The notes under the pieces were generated by a model. It was given only the letters and a program-made list of their open reading frames with translations. It was not told where the DNA came from and made no database searches. From Lichtheimia corymbifera B2541 (lineage: Eukaryota; Mucoromycota; Mucoromycetes; Mucorales; Lichtheimiaceae): a DNA stretch of 64,000 bases. Each line of letters starts with the position of its first letter. Position 1 is the first letter of the stretch. The DNA lies in the NCBI GenBank assembly GCA_000697475.1, contig JNEU01000846.1:1-64000 (forward strand), given 5' to 3'. This document shows, in pieces, positions 50,056 through 63,499 of this stretch. Made by a program: the position numbers and the translations under genes.

Positions 50056-50847
50056 TCATTGCTTCTTTTTGTTCAACAATAGTCGTCGTGCATTGGCTAC
50101 AGAGTATTTTGGCACTGGGGTGTCATTGTTGGTAAATCTCTCAGAGGAACGAGGAGTAATGGCAAATGGGACTGATTCATATACACAATGGACGCTTTCG
50201 TTCTATATTGAGCTATACATTTTAGCATGATGTGCTTCCCTTCTTGGCATTGATTGGTCTAGTTCTAACTATGCACTCACAGGATGATTCACCATGATCC
50301 GATAGTGACCCAAGTAACCTTGCATATCATGATTGTACACGGGAAAAGTCACTCCACCTTTGTTGTCATGTGTATGGATGGCTATGTATCAAATCAACCA
50401 ATGATTAGAAAGAGATAAACGCATTACAACACTATGACCGATACTTGCTGACATTCTCGCCGATAATCTGCAAATTACGCTGTGTCGCATCCAACAATCG
50501 AATACGAGTGATCAAATCAGGGGGATTCTTCATATCCTTATCCACTTGCCAGCTGAGGAAGCCAATATCGCCCCATTTCAGAGGAGTCTCATTATACTTG
50601 GATGGATGAGTGATCTTGAAGCCTGTTGGTCATTGAGTGGTGGTGAGCATCTTTTTCCTTGACAACAATAAACCAACATACCAACACAGTAAGGAGGATT
50701 GATGCGTGGTGGATTGCTTGCATAAGGCAGATCGGGAGCATTCATGATTTGTTGGGCCCAGCTGATGTTGGTGGCCATGACAAAGAAAACGACGAATTGC
50801 AATAGCCAAAACATATTGGTGCTGCTGTTGTGCGAGATGTTTTTCAT
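50056..50847 (-). CDS. Small secreted KRE9/KNH1-like protein, paralog A
   Basis: This secreted protein is probably connected with the cell wall. The start MKNISHNSSTN at 50,847 (a second in-frame Met lies at residue 12) leads into a signal peptide (FWLLQFVVFFVMATNISWA). The mature part reads DLPYASNPPRINPPYCVGFK, ITHPSKYNETPLKWGDIGFL, SWQVDKD, then DLITRIRLLDAT and GHYRIMVNHP. This beta-sandwich pattern (F-x-I-T-x-P, W-G-x-x-x-x-L-S-W, I-x-L-L) resembles the N-terminal domain of KRE9/KNH1 proteins, which act in beta-1,6-glucan synthesis. Four exons are conserved in position with paralog B at 57,182. The last exon (VHCVYESVPFAITP, VANARRLLLNKKKQ) ends at 50,056. One intron (donor at about 50,448) uses GC where the paralog has GT. 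The family link is moderate. Confidence 0.75.
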
Positions 50848-51359
50848 CCTGATGCTCTTCTTTTATAGCCTGGAATCCAAATACAGGTACATACATACGA
50901 GATAACCTGTGCATTACCGGTAGAGTTATCATGCATCATTCAACCGCAATCCTGTCCCTGGTGTAGATTCGTTTTTCCTGATGTATACATGTTGTCCTGT
51001 AGTCGGGATGCCATAAATACCTATACATGGGCGAGTGAAGCATCGGCAACCTGTCAAAAACATGCACGTGTGTCCCGGTTCCACATACTGATTATGCGTG
51101 GTGGCGACTTATACACAAAGCATGGAACTTGGATGATGATGTTTGTACTTGGTTGCCATCTTGCACAAAGGACGGTACGTGTAGAATGTGCACCAATCGC
51201 TCAGGATCACAGCATCAAGCATAATGATCAAGTTGACAACGAATACATAAGAACAAAGACCCTCACTCCACCCATTGTATATATTTAATTCTTTCCATCC
51301 CATTCATCATAGCAATATTCATATCCATAGCCATAGCCATAGGAATTCGTTTGTATTGA
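50848..51359. other. Intergenic, upstream region of secreted paralog A
   Basis: No gene is recognised. A TCCATAGCCATAGCCATAGG run near 51,324-51,343 abuts the inverted dispersed-repeat copy. Confidence 0.4.
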
Positions 51360-51740
51360 AAACAAGTTGCTACACGTAAATAAAGCTGTTTCTATATATA
51401 ATGCCTATCTGCTGCTCACGTTAACCAGGCTGTAAAATAAGTAGCTGCAAGTAAACGGAGACAATGCAGTAGAAGACCTTGCTAATGGCAACTGCTGGTA
51501 CGTTTGATTGTAGTAGAGAAGTGTGCAGGACGTGTGTAGTATCAAGGAAGGTGTGCGTTGCCGTGGGGTGCTCACGCCATGAAGTTGCCATTCAGTCAAA
51601 GACAATCGGAACAAGCCATTCGTAGCATTGACATGATGGGTTGAAGTAGGACAATCGTTCGCAGACGGTAGTTGTAGTTGAATGGGCAACAGTTGGGAAG
51701 GGAAGAAAGAGACAAGAAGCCGGGAGTGGAAGTGCTGGAA
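51360..51740 (-). repeat. Dispersed repeat, inverted copy
   Basis: This is the reverse complement of about 330-620 in copy 1 and of the matching part near 59,280-59,660. Landmarks on plus are GTAAATAAAGCTG, GTAGAAGACCTTGCTAATGG, CATGAAGTTGCCATTCAGTC and AAAGACAATCGG. It adjoins the 191-bp tandem array. No CDS is supported. Confidence 0.75.
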
Positions 51741-51754
51741 ATTAATTTAAGCTT

Positions 51755-52327
51755 GGATGATGTTTCTTTGTTTAAGCACTGTTCAGTCAAATCCTCTCGG
51801 ATTAAGAAAGCTGAATGATGGAAGTGAAGGGTTGGAGCAGTATAACCGTTCGTATGCAGTGGATTGGGCAACAATAGTCAATGGGATGAGGGGCCTATTA
51901 GCTGGCAGTTTACAAATAATTTAATCACATTGATTTTTCTGATTTGGATGATATTTCTTTGTTTGAGCGTTTTTCAGTCAAATCGCCTCGGATCAAGAAA
52001 GTTGAATTATGGAAACAATGGGCTGGAGCAGGGGAATCGTTCGTATGCGATGGATTGGGTAACAATGATGAATAGGAGGAATGGCCTGTTAGCTGGCCGT
52101 TTACAAATTATTAACCAAGTAAATTTTTCTGATTTTGGATGATATTTCTTTGTTTGACCGTAACTCAGTCAATTCCTCTCGGATCAAGGAAGTTGAATGA
52201 TGGAAATAAATGTCCGGAGGAGGAGAACCGTTTGTATGCAGCTGTTCTGTGGAACAAAGGGTAATGGGGTGAATGGGCTATTAGCTGGCAATTTACGCAC
52301 CATATAAAAGTATCATCCATGCATTGA
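51755..52327 (+). repeat. Three tandem 191-bp units
   Basis: The marker GGATGAT(G/A)TTTCTTTG begins at 51,755, 51,946 and 52,137, exactly 191 bp apart each time. Each unit continues with CAGTCAAATC, CTCGGATxAAG, AAGxTGAATxATGG, a GGAGCAG-type purine stretch, GTTCGTATGCAG-like sequence and a CTATTAGCTGGC-type end with TTTACA. The same unit, once, forms the inner part of foldback repeat 2 at about 19,560-19,700. Copies are diverged by point changes and lack a shared open frame. Confidence 0.85.
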
Positions 52328-54480
52328 CGGCGAATTGGGGATCGCCCACCACGATTGTGAACCTTGATTGATAAGGTGCACTCGACCCCGACGAACAACT
52401 TTGCTCTTATGAAATACCCCACGTTTCATTGCAAAGTTTAAAGATATGGACGTTTTTATGTTTTACATATGCTGTAAGAAGCGTGATGCTATATGATAGG
52501 TGGTCGTTGTTCATTGTCAAGTATCATGCAAATGAGCTGTGTGACACAAGCACGGCCCTGCGCATCTTCCGCTCTATCAGGGTCTACCTACTTGACAATG
52601 ACCAAACACCACTTGTCATATAGCATCATGGTTACAACATATGCAAAACACAAAGATGTCCATAACTAAAAAGTTTACAATGAAACGTGGGGTCTACAAT
52701 CGAACAAAGTTGCTCGTCGGGGTGAAGCGCACCTTGGGTGCAAGTTTCACGATCAACCGTGCCGATCCTAGATTCACCCAATGTCACCACCAGCCTCGTC
52801 GAAAAAAAATTCGAGAGGTGGACCAGATCAACTTTGGCCGGTGGTGACATTGGGTGAATGTGAGATTGGTCACGACGATCGTGAAACTTCTACACAAGGT
52901 GCGCTTCACCCCGCCGCGCAACTTTGTTCGATTGTAGACCCCACGTTTCATTGTAAACTTTTTAGTTATGGACATCTTTGTGTTTTTACATATGCTGTAA
53001 CCATGATGCTATATGACAAGTGGTGTTTGGTCATTGTCAAGTAGGTAGACCCTGATAGAGCCAAAGATGCACAGTGGCGTGCTTGTGCAACACAGCTCAT
53101 TTGCATGATACTTCATAATGAACAAACATCACTTGACATATAGCATCATGGTTTCAGCATATGTAAAAACGTAAACCTGCCTGCATCGAGGATTGACAAG
53201 CTTAATCGTGGAACATGATTGATAAGGTGCGCTCAACCACGACGAGCAATATTGTTCTATGAAAGAGCTCGTGTTTCATTGCAAAGTTTAGAGATAAATG
53301 CGCTTACTCGTTTTTACATATGCTGAAAAGCATGAATCTATACGACAAGTGGTCTTTGTTCGTTGTCAAGTAGGTAGACTCTGATAGAGCGGAAAATGCG
53401 CAGGGGCGTGCATGTGTAACACAGCTCATCTGCAGGATACTTCATAATGAACAAACACCACTTGTCATATAGCATCGCGATTTCAGCATATGTAAAAACG
53501 TAAATGTGCCTGTATGTAGGATTGGCGAACGTGATCGTGAAACCAGACTGAAAAGGTGCGCTCAACCACGACGAGCAATATTGTTCTATGAAAGAGCTCA
53601 TGTTTCATTGTAAGGTTTAGTGATAATTGCACATTCTCGTTTTCACATATGCTGAAAAGCATGACGCTATATGAAAAGTGATGTTTATTCATTGTGAGGT
53701 AGCTTGACTCTGATAGAGCAGAAGACGGGTAGTGGCGTGCATGTGTAACACAGCTCATTTGCATGATACTTTATCATGAACAACACCACTTGTCATATAG
53801 CATCACGCTTGCAGTATATGCAAAAACGCAAATGTGCATTTATCTCAAAACTTTACAATGAAACATGAGTTCTTTTATAGAACAATATTGCTCGTCGTGG
53901 TTGAGCGCACCTTATCAATCATGTTCCACGATTAAGCTTGCCAATCCTCGATGCAGGCAGGTTTACGTTTTTACATATGCTGAAACCATGATGCTATATG
54001 TCAAGTGATGTTTGTTCATTATGAAGTATCATGCAAATGAGCTGTGTTGCACAAGCACGCCACTGTGCATCTTTGGCTCCATCAGGGTCTACCTACTTTA
54101 CAATGAACAAACACCACTCTCCATATAGCATCACACTTACAGCATATGTAAAACCATAAAGGTGTCTGTACCTCTGAACTTTACAATGAAACCTGGGGTC
54201 TTCAATCGAGCAAAGTTGCTCGTCGGGCTGAAGCGCACCTTGGGTGCAAGTTTCACGATATGGCTGACTTTATGTTTTTACTATGCTGTAAGCGTGATGC
54301 TACATGAAAGGTGGTTTTCGTTGGTTGTCAAAAAGCTAGGCCCTGATAGTGTCAAAGATGCAGAGGGGCGTGCTTGTGTGACACATCCGATTTGCAGGTC
54401 TTGAAGGATGAATTCCGTCGATGGACAATGCATGATGGTTCCTTTCCCGTATACGCCTATAGCAAGGTCCACTTAGGATA
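52328..54480. repeat. Foldback repeat cluster
   Basis: This is a series of inverted arms of the 18.8-20.2 kb family. The clearest pair is about 52,560-52,798 (with ACAATGAAACGTGGGGTCTA and GCGCACCTTGGGTGCAAGTT) against about 52,838-53,090, around a short centre at about 52,800-52,836. Further partial arms in alternating orientation lie at about 53,130-53,340, 53,400-53,700, 53,780-53,980 and 53,960-54,420, each with CATATGCTG and GATGCTATATGA-type motifs. No transposase or open frame is shared by the copies. Confidence 0.8.
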
Positions 54481-55474
54481 GCCCCCATAGAAATCTCTCA
54501 AATTCTCCATGGTATGGTAATAGGCCAAGAATGATGAGTGTATCCGAAAGTACCTTGTTTGAATGAATGACAGTGATATTAGAGCGATTTCTCTTAAGAT
54601 GATGGCTCATATTAAGATATCCCTTATGATATGTAGCATGTTGAATTGTTATAGGTAATTTTGATGTACTGATTTGCCCGTGTCATATTGTGCCAAGCGT
54701 TCACTACTCTTGTATGAGTATAATGAACTAAAGCTTTCAATGAACGAAGTGTAATTTAACAAGCAGTATTGTTGGACGTGATACGAATTCTCGGACGCTG
54801 TAACATTAAGCTTAGACATCTATTTAATGCATTGCATAATCACACGCACTCACAATCAAATGGAATATAAAGTTGATTTGCTCGATACGTGGTAATTATC
54901 CGGTCCAAGACATGTATATAAAGAACTCAAGGAGCCCAATCGAAAGGATAGCTTGAGCAAAGCATCCAAATTCAGCATACGAGATAACACAAGATCATTG
55001 CTAAAGTAGATGGCTCAACAGGCACATGTGATTGGTTGAGGTTATAACATTTAAGTCCAAACAGCCAACTAGGATCATGCATGAATCTAGCAATGCGTCA
55101 TTGTAGAACCGGTGAAGAGTAGCATACGGAGATATTGCAATGATTAACAAGAGTTACCATTAGCAGCTATTTGAAGGACATAATGAGATCATAGTCTCTA
55201 GTACTGGCGACGGCTTTAACGATGAGCCTCTTGCGTTTATTATGTATTATTGATTGTATGCAGATTACTCATTATGACTATATGTTTCCCAACAACATAT
55301 CTCATTGATGATAACTACCCAGTAATATTTTGGAGACAAAGAGATAAAGACCACTGTCATTGTATGAAAACGGAGGGTGGTAACTAAGAGAGAGCGCGAG
55401 TGTGTCTCACCCGAATACTAGAATAATGCCGCCCTGCCAGCAAAACCGCGCGCACCTCTTCTTCCTCCCTCACA
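54481..55474. other. AT-rich intergenic region upstream of ATE1
   Basis: No gene, RNA gene or repeat of the neighbouring families is recognised. The sequence is more AT-rich than the flanking coding DNA. The last part is presumably the ATE1 promoter. Confidence 0.4.
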
Positions 55475-57094
<1,620 letters not shown>

Positions 57095-57181
57095 ACTAGT
57101 AGCATACAGGTTTTACATAGTGTTTGGTTTCAAATATAAAGATTGGGTATATCGCACACATACATAATCCGGGTTTTCTCA

Positions 57182-57916
57182 ATGATGGCTATCATTTGTA
57201 CTATCCACTTTACACTGCTTCTTGCAACATCAATCATTGTGTGGGCTCAACAAGCAAAAGTAAGGGATTCAGATTTACCTTATGCAATCAATGATTTACG
57301 TCTCAAGCCGGATTTTTGTGCTGGTATGTTGCCTTGTTGTCACTCCACCATCACGTTTTGTGTACCATCCACTTATCTATGCATACTATCAGGTTTTCGC
57401 ATCACTTACCCTGCCAAGCATGGTGAAAAGTTGACGTGGGGCGAGATGGGACTCCTGAGTTGGGAGGTCGACACAGCGATGGAAAAGATACCTGATTTGA
57501 TTACGCGCATCCGTTTGGTCGACGACATTGGAAGAAACACCCAACTCATTGGCGAGAATATCAGTAAGCCTGATGCAGCACATGGAGGAAGCCGTGGTTC
57601 TCATCGAGTGCTCTATAATAGCTATTCGCACGGATGGTAACAAAGGTGCTCTTGTCTTTCCGGTTAATGTGCATTACGTGCAAGGTCTCCAAAATTACCG
57701 TATTGCTGTTCAACATCCTGTAAGTCATCGATGGGACCTTTGACACTTATATATATGCTGATCATCAGCAATATGCAATAGGGTGAAGCCATCCATTGTG
57801 TTTACGAATCTGTGCCGCTCACTGTCATACCGCGTAAATATGAGCGGTACACCAACCATGACTCGGCAATACCAGCATTTGCAGTACCCAATGCACGCAG
57901 GATCGTGGCGGCATGA
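57182..57916 (+). CDS. Small secreted KRE9/KNH1-like protein, paralog B
   Basis: Four exons (57,182-57,323, 57,393-57,563, 57,622-57,719, 57,782-57,916) join in frame to 181 residues. A signal peptide (MMAIICTIHFTLLLATSIIV) is followed by DLPYAINDLRLKPDFCAG, FRITYPAKHGEKLTWGEMGL, LSWEVDTAMEKIPDLITRIR, TDGNKGALVFPVNVHYVQGL and YRIAVQHP. The last exon reads EAIHCVYESVPLTVIPRKYE and ends PNARRIVAA. The four-exon structure and the order of motifs match paralog A at 50,056-50,847 on the opposite strand, so the two arose by duplication. It lies 88 bp after the ATE1 stop. A cell-wall role is inferred from the KRE9-like pattern. Confidence 0.75.
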
Positions 57917-58129
57917 ATTATGCAATATCTCGTGTTACAATACAGCCATTTCGGTCACACATAGTTGTTTTTATCACATCATATATAAACCGATATTGAG
58001 TGCCCATTCAATCTTTATTAGAATAATGTATATCAGTATGCCTGAAAGCATGTCGTGTGAGAGCTTCAAGCTTGTTGAGATAGGCAATCCCACCCGTTCA
58101 TCATCTTCCCTACATATGGACGCTCCCAT
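57917..58129. other. Short intergenic gap before the tandem array
   Basis: This is the 3' flank of paralog B. No gene is seen. Confidence 0.3.
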
Positions 58130-59060
58130 TCAAGATCTTCATAATGAAGCGTGGGGTCGTTATTAGAACAGAGTTGATCAGCGCATCTGAGAATACCTTC
58201 TGACCAAGTTTCAAGTTTGAGATGGCCAATCTCGGGACATATGAGTCGATCCACTCGTCTCACCTACATTTGGACCATCCCGCATGCATAATTCTCATAA
58301 TGAAGCATGTGGTTTTTAAATGAATGAAGTTGATCAGCATATCCTAGAGAACCTTCTTACCAAGTTTCAAGTTTGAGATGGGGGATCCCAAGTTTATTCA
58401 TACTAATGACATTTCATCGAATTCGGGCGGTGCGGAATTTCCGCCCATCATAGTAAATCCCACATTACACCCTCCCTTTCAAAATCTTTGAATGAAGTGT
58501 GGGTTCTTTATCAAGACAAACGTGATCAGCATGTCCAAGAGTATCTTGTGTGAAAATTTGAGCTTCGAAATGGGCAATCTCAAGGTTATGGGCAGTCTAC
58601 ACTCCATATATACCCATCTGTTCATCATCCGACGCCCCCATTTTATTTCTCACAATGAAGCCTGCGACTTTAATATGAATGGAGGTGATCAGCATGTCGA
58701 AGCCCAGGCGTCTGACCAAGTTTGACCATGGAGGTGAACAACTGCGGGGGTGTGCACTATACACCCTACTTGCGTTCCGTCTCTCCCACATTTGGACCGC
58801 CCGATCCATAAAACATCATAATGAAACCTACGGTTTTTAAATGAATAGAGTTCATCAGCATGACCCATCGAACCTGCTTACCAAGTTTCATGTTCAAGGG
58901 GGACAATCCCAAGGTATTTCATACTATTTGACATTTCAATGAACCCGGGCGGGGTACGGAATTTCGGCCATCATAGTAAACCCCACATTACACCCTCCCA
59001 TTCAAAATCTTTGAATGAAGTGTGGGTTCTTTATTAAGACAAAGTTGATCAGCATGTCCA
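58130..59060 (+). repeat. Higher-order tandem repeat (B-B-A units, two rounds)
   Basis: Six related units start with AATGAA(G/A) at 58,143, 58,299, 58,491, 58,654, 58,820 and 59,014. Each continues with a GTTGATCAGC-type motif and an AAGTTT stretch. The third and sixth (type A) share TGAAGTGTGGGTTCTTTAT and the upstream hairpin-like GGGCGG...CCGCCC and ATAGTAAATCCCACATTACA; the others (type B) share GACCAAGTTT or ACCAAGTTTCA. The order is B-B-A-B-B-A with a superunit of about 511-523 bp. No CDS is supported. Confidence 0.85.
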
Positions 59061-59690
59061 AGAGCATCTTGTGTGCAAGTTTGGGGTTCGAGGTATGCAA
59101 TCTCAAGAACATGGATCAATTTACAGTGTGCATGAATATGCCTGACAGTGCCTGATCTATTTAATTTCCACTTCTTCCACACCCAACCCTCTTGGCTCTT
59201 CCTCCCATTCTCAACCGTTGCCCCATTCAAGTACAACTACTGCTCGCGAACGATTGCCCTGCTTCAGCCCATCATGTCAATCCTACAACTGTCTTGATCC
59301 TATTTGTCTTTGACTGAGTGAGAAGTCCATGGCGTGTGCACCTCACTACAACACCCGCGTGTCTTGACACTCTCCCTTCTTTTGCACGATCCTCAACGAC
59401 AATCAACCCGTAACAGCAGTTGCATTTAGTGATGTCTACTCCATTGTCTCATGTAGCGTTCACGATCTTGTCACTCTTACTACAACACACGCTCATGCAC
59501 ACGCCTCTGCCGTGACCAAACGTAACAGCAGTTGCCATCAGCAGGTCCTTCACTCCATGGTCTCAAGTTACTTGCAGCAACCTACCTTACGACCTTTTTT
59601 ACGTGAACAGCAGATAGCCATTGTATAGCAGCATCTTTATTTACGTGTAGCAACGTGCTTCAATATATACGCCTTCTTATGGATATGGAT
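58960..59690 (+). repeat. Dispersed repeat, copy 2
   Basis: This copy is colinear with positions 1-640, starting in the last type A unit and ending near TTTATTTACGTGTAGCAACG and TTCAATATATACG. It contains an internal duplication of the CAAACGTAACAGCAGTTGC segment (about 59,405-59,440 and 59,515-59,545) that copy 1 lacks. Confidence 0.8.
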
Positions 59691-61761
59691 CTGAAAAATG
59701 CTTTGGTGTATGGATGGAAGGAATCGGATACATTGACCGGGTCGGTTGCCATATGAGCCATCGAGCAATACAAGCAGTCTTGACCAAGCGAGTGAATGAT
59801 ATGGGGCAGGGAACGAATGGATGCAATCAAGTACAGTGGTGAGAAGTGATGGAATGTTGCCTTGGTTACTTGGCAACGTCGTCAGCACGAAGGATGGATC
59901 ATGTCATGTGGATACAGCTGAGAAATTGGATGGGATCTTTTACGAAAAGCTGTTTGGTAGCCATGGATGACATTGGAGTACTCAAGCCAAGGCACGCAGT
60001 ATTCCTGGATGAGGGTGGCTCTGACGGCTGCAACCACAAGGACACTATGATAGCTCTTCACTCAATGTGGTTCTCCTGTACCTTTGTTGAATTTGTAATA
60101 CTGTTCCTTTATGATATTTACTTGATAAACACCAACCACACTACCATATCCTACTACTACACTTTCATCGAATGAACTTTGAATTCAACATGTTTGCTTT
60201 ACTATCGTACTATCAACTCATATGCGCAATATGTAGATCATGTGGTCGGTTTCTGGATTGAAGGTGATAAGGATGAAGTTGGACTGAAAGGGGAAGAGGC
60301 ATTTGAAGATTAGAAAACGAGAGTGAACCATTTACATGATCATATCGGGATGCCTTTATCCTTTTGCCGCACTGATAAAAGCTTCCTCATTCATATGCTA
60401 TAACGGTGATAAGCAGTGACGGTTCATAAGGTGCTTCGGATGCGTAAATAAATAGACAATCAACTACGCACGTACAATATTGGTTGTTGCTGAAGCAACT
60501 GGGTCGACAAGGCTAAAGTTTATGTCGATTTTGATATCCAATAGCAAGTATGACGGTTGAGATAGGGTACTGCAAGTAAGTTCCAGAAACACGGAAAGGC
60601 AAGGAACACGCGGCACATTGCATAAGCCGCTGACGGGAGTGCAGCAGGTTTTAGATATGTCTCAGGGAGAAACATAGGGTCGATGCTCACCCTTTTTGTT
60701 TCATAAAGAAGGCATTGATGTGCAGGATGTGCGTTGTTCTCGAGATAGGAGTGTTTTGGATCAAATGGGATGTCATGGTAATGTATGAATGATCATGTGT
60801 GAACATATACAGGATGCTTGATAGCCTTGGGATGCGAAATATACTCGTTGCATTGAACGGGGTCGAAAAAGGATGTGCTGCGTTTTCGAATATTTTTTCC
60901 AGGTTGGGGGACTTGACATTTTCGTGGCAACATTAATTACCCAGCAGGGAGACGTTGTGCCTGGGAGTATAGAAAAGCACCGGGTGTGTGATTTGATAGG
61001 AAATGACGCTTATCAATGACAACTCTTTTCACATTGCACCACACTGCAAGTGCATGAATGGAAGAAAAAAAAAAAAAAACTTGGCTTACACGAACCAATA
61101 ATCGCCACTGTAGTAGTAACATGCCTTGTATTTATTGGCTTACACAAGCTAGAGAGAGGAGAATGTTCAAATTAACCAGGAATAGTGTGTGCATGTGCGT
61201 GCGTGTGTGTGTTTGTGTGCAGTTGAAAAGGTGACATGTGAAGGGAATGGGAAGGATGCATATCATTGACACCCGCCGTTAATGGTTTATTTACTCTTTT
61301 CTGATCTTTACTTTACATCCATGCGACAAATGAATGATGATGACGACATGGATAGAATTGAAATCAAGGAGAGAAACGGGGGTGATGGTTCATCTGATGA
61401 TGATGATGATGATGATGGCTATTGTAATGAAGTAGTAGTACGATGTTCACAATAGACGGGCCGAAACACCAAATGGGTGGCTGTGGATATCCCCGCAAAC
61501 ACGCATGTGGAGTGTGTGCGGATGTGGTGGATGATGAAGGACGAGGAGCAATAAGGGAATTGATAAGCTTTTTATGTGGATTTTGGGGGGAGCTGTCATC
61601 AAGAGATGGCATTGGCTGAATCAAAACTTGTATGACTGGATTTTCGGAACGTGCAGTTGACCTTAGTCCCCCCCTCTCCTCCTCCTTCTCCCGATAGGTA
61701 AAGTACGCGGATCCTCCCGCACCACCCGCTTTGTTCTTCATTTCTTTCACTTTTTGTTTTC
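59691..61761. other. Long intergenic region
   Basis: The open frame on plus at 59,846-60,175 has no recognised domain. Other landmarks are a poly-A run at about 61,064-61,079, a GT-rich microsatellite near 61,193-61,220, and an ATG repeat ((GAT)n) near 61,395-61,416. No gene is supported. Confidence 0.4.
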
Positions 61762-63499
61762 ATGTCTCTCATGATGCATCCTCAGGTCGCTGATGCTGTC
61801 TCTGACTCGTCACCAGCGGTTGTGTCCTTTACAAAGCCTCTCTTATCGCCTCCACTGCGCTCCAACTCAACAACAACTACAAGTTGCAGCAATACCAGCA
61901 ATACCAGCACCAACTCAACATCATCATCATCCACTTCTTCTACCAACAAGTTGATTTTGGATTATTTATTGTATCTTTCCATTCAATCACGTCTCAAACA
62001 AGCAGAAGTTGAGCTCGCTGATGATAACACTGAAGCAACCGAGAAACGTTGGATCGAAGCCGCATCACGAGCCGAAAAAGATAAGCGTGCTGTAGAATCG
62101 GTCGTAGCTGGTAAGTAACACACTCATACACATAATAGCAAGATATATATATGGGGGAATATGGATGACTTGAAATGTATTCTAATCTCTTTCTGCTTTT
62201 GGATACTGTCAGGTGTACTTTCTGGTGGCAATGCTCCCTTCAATGACCTTGACCAACGACTTCATCTTTGTCAGTTGGCTAATCTTGTCTTTGGACGATT
62301 CAACAACACGTCTTCATCCTCTTCCGAGCATGTGATTACACAACACAGCACTAGCACAAGCACCCACCGACGTGTACGACGCAATAATAATCATGCACAG
62401 GAACAGATCAACACTGGAGTCTTTTCAAATACAATTCAATCTGCCTTTTGCAGACGCCACCGTCGTCAAGATTGCCCTTCACAACAATGCAAGTCAACTG
62501 GCTCATCTTCAACACCAGGTCTTACAGACGCTATCCCAGTCTTCCTCAAGGCCAGTGCTGATTTATTGAGACTCACTCTTGATAACTCAAGCGAGGATGC
62601 AGTGCCCATGGTTTTTGCTGGTCAACGTGTGATGGGTGGCGGTATGCCTCCACGTTGGTATGATCTCTTTTTGGAGTTATTGACACAAGCTGCTATCGAG
62701 AGCTACATGTGCGACGGTCAATCTGGATTGGAGCCTATCCACGAGATCTTTTCATTTGGTGATGTGGAAGATGAAGACGAACCTGATCAAGAAGATGAGG
62801 AAGAAGAGGATGACGAAGAGGATGACGAAGAAGAAGAAGAGGCTGCTGAGGAAGATGAGGATGAGGATGATGAGGAAGACGAATGGGGAGTGAGTGCAGC
62901 AGATCATCATTTGTTGTTCCCTAAGACTCGTACCATGTTCCTTTTCAAGACGCAACGACGCGAACGCGAAAAAGAGGTAAGGATGGAATGGAATGATGGG
63001 GGAAGTCCAAAGTGTGAACGATCCACTCACAAGAGAATATAGTTTTTGATGGTCGAAGGAGATGATTTGACACAGCACTTTATCAAGTTGGCACAACGTT
63101 ATCCATTGGAAGCATTTGAAAAGAGCATGAATGAATTTATCCAAATGACCCTCAGTTCCACTGAGAAGCCCGCTCTGAGTGAGGTAGGACAAAGGACAAG
63201 GGGAGGAGAGAGATAAATACAAAGTGACAGTGAGGCTTATGCATGAACAATTTTTTTTTTTCGTTGTCATTGTTTTCGTTTTATAGCAAGGAACCACGTC
63301 AACTGAAGCCAATGCGTTACCACAAATCTACAAATACTTGGGCGACGGGTCGCTCTTGATGCCAGAAATTCCTGAGGAAGATGGCAATAGTAGCACAGCA
63401 ACTGCAGATGCAAATGCTATGGAGCAACAACATGGGCAAAAGCGACGAGCGTCCCTGGATGAAGAGCAAGATCTACCCGACCCTAAACGATCCCGATAA
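61762..63499 (+). CDS. Orphan acidic, probably nuclear protein
   Basis: Four exons (61,762-62,110, 62,213-62,976, 63,043-63,183, 63,287-63,499) join in frame to 488 residues. No family is recognised. A Ser/Thr/Asn-rich start is followed by a helical segment (LDYLLYLSIQSRLKQAEVEL). A conserved-looking middle (GLTDAIPVFLKASADLLRLT, MPPRWYDLFLELLTQAAIES) leads to a long Asp/Glu tract (about 62,760-62,885). A helical segment (FIKLAQRYPLEAFEKSMNEF) and a C-terminus with a likely nuclear signal (GQKRRAS, DPKRSR) follow. Between about 62,330 and 62,540 the frame used is low in complexity, while a neighbouring frame reads more protein-like sequence (FQIQFNLPFADATVV), so an unrecognised intron pair or a frame error is possible there. 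Confidence 0.65.

Noticed and set aside
59846..60175. 109-codon plus-strand ORF
   Set aside because: Composition and lack of motifs suggest a chance ORF.
61364..61750. 128-codon minus-strand ORF with a His run
   Set aside because: The His run comes from a simple (GAT)n repeat; it is in the likely promoter of the gene at 61,762.
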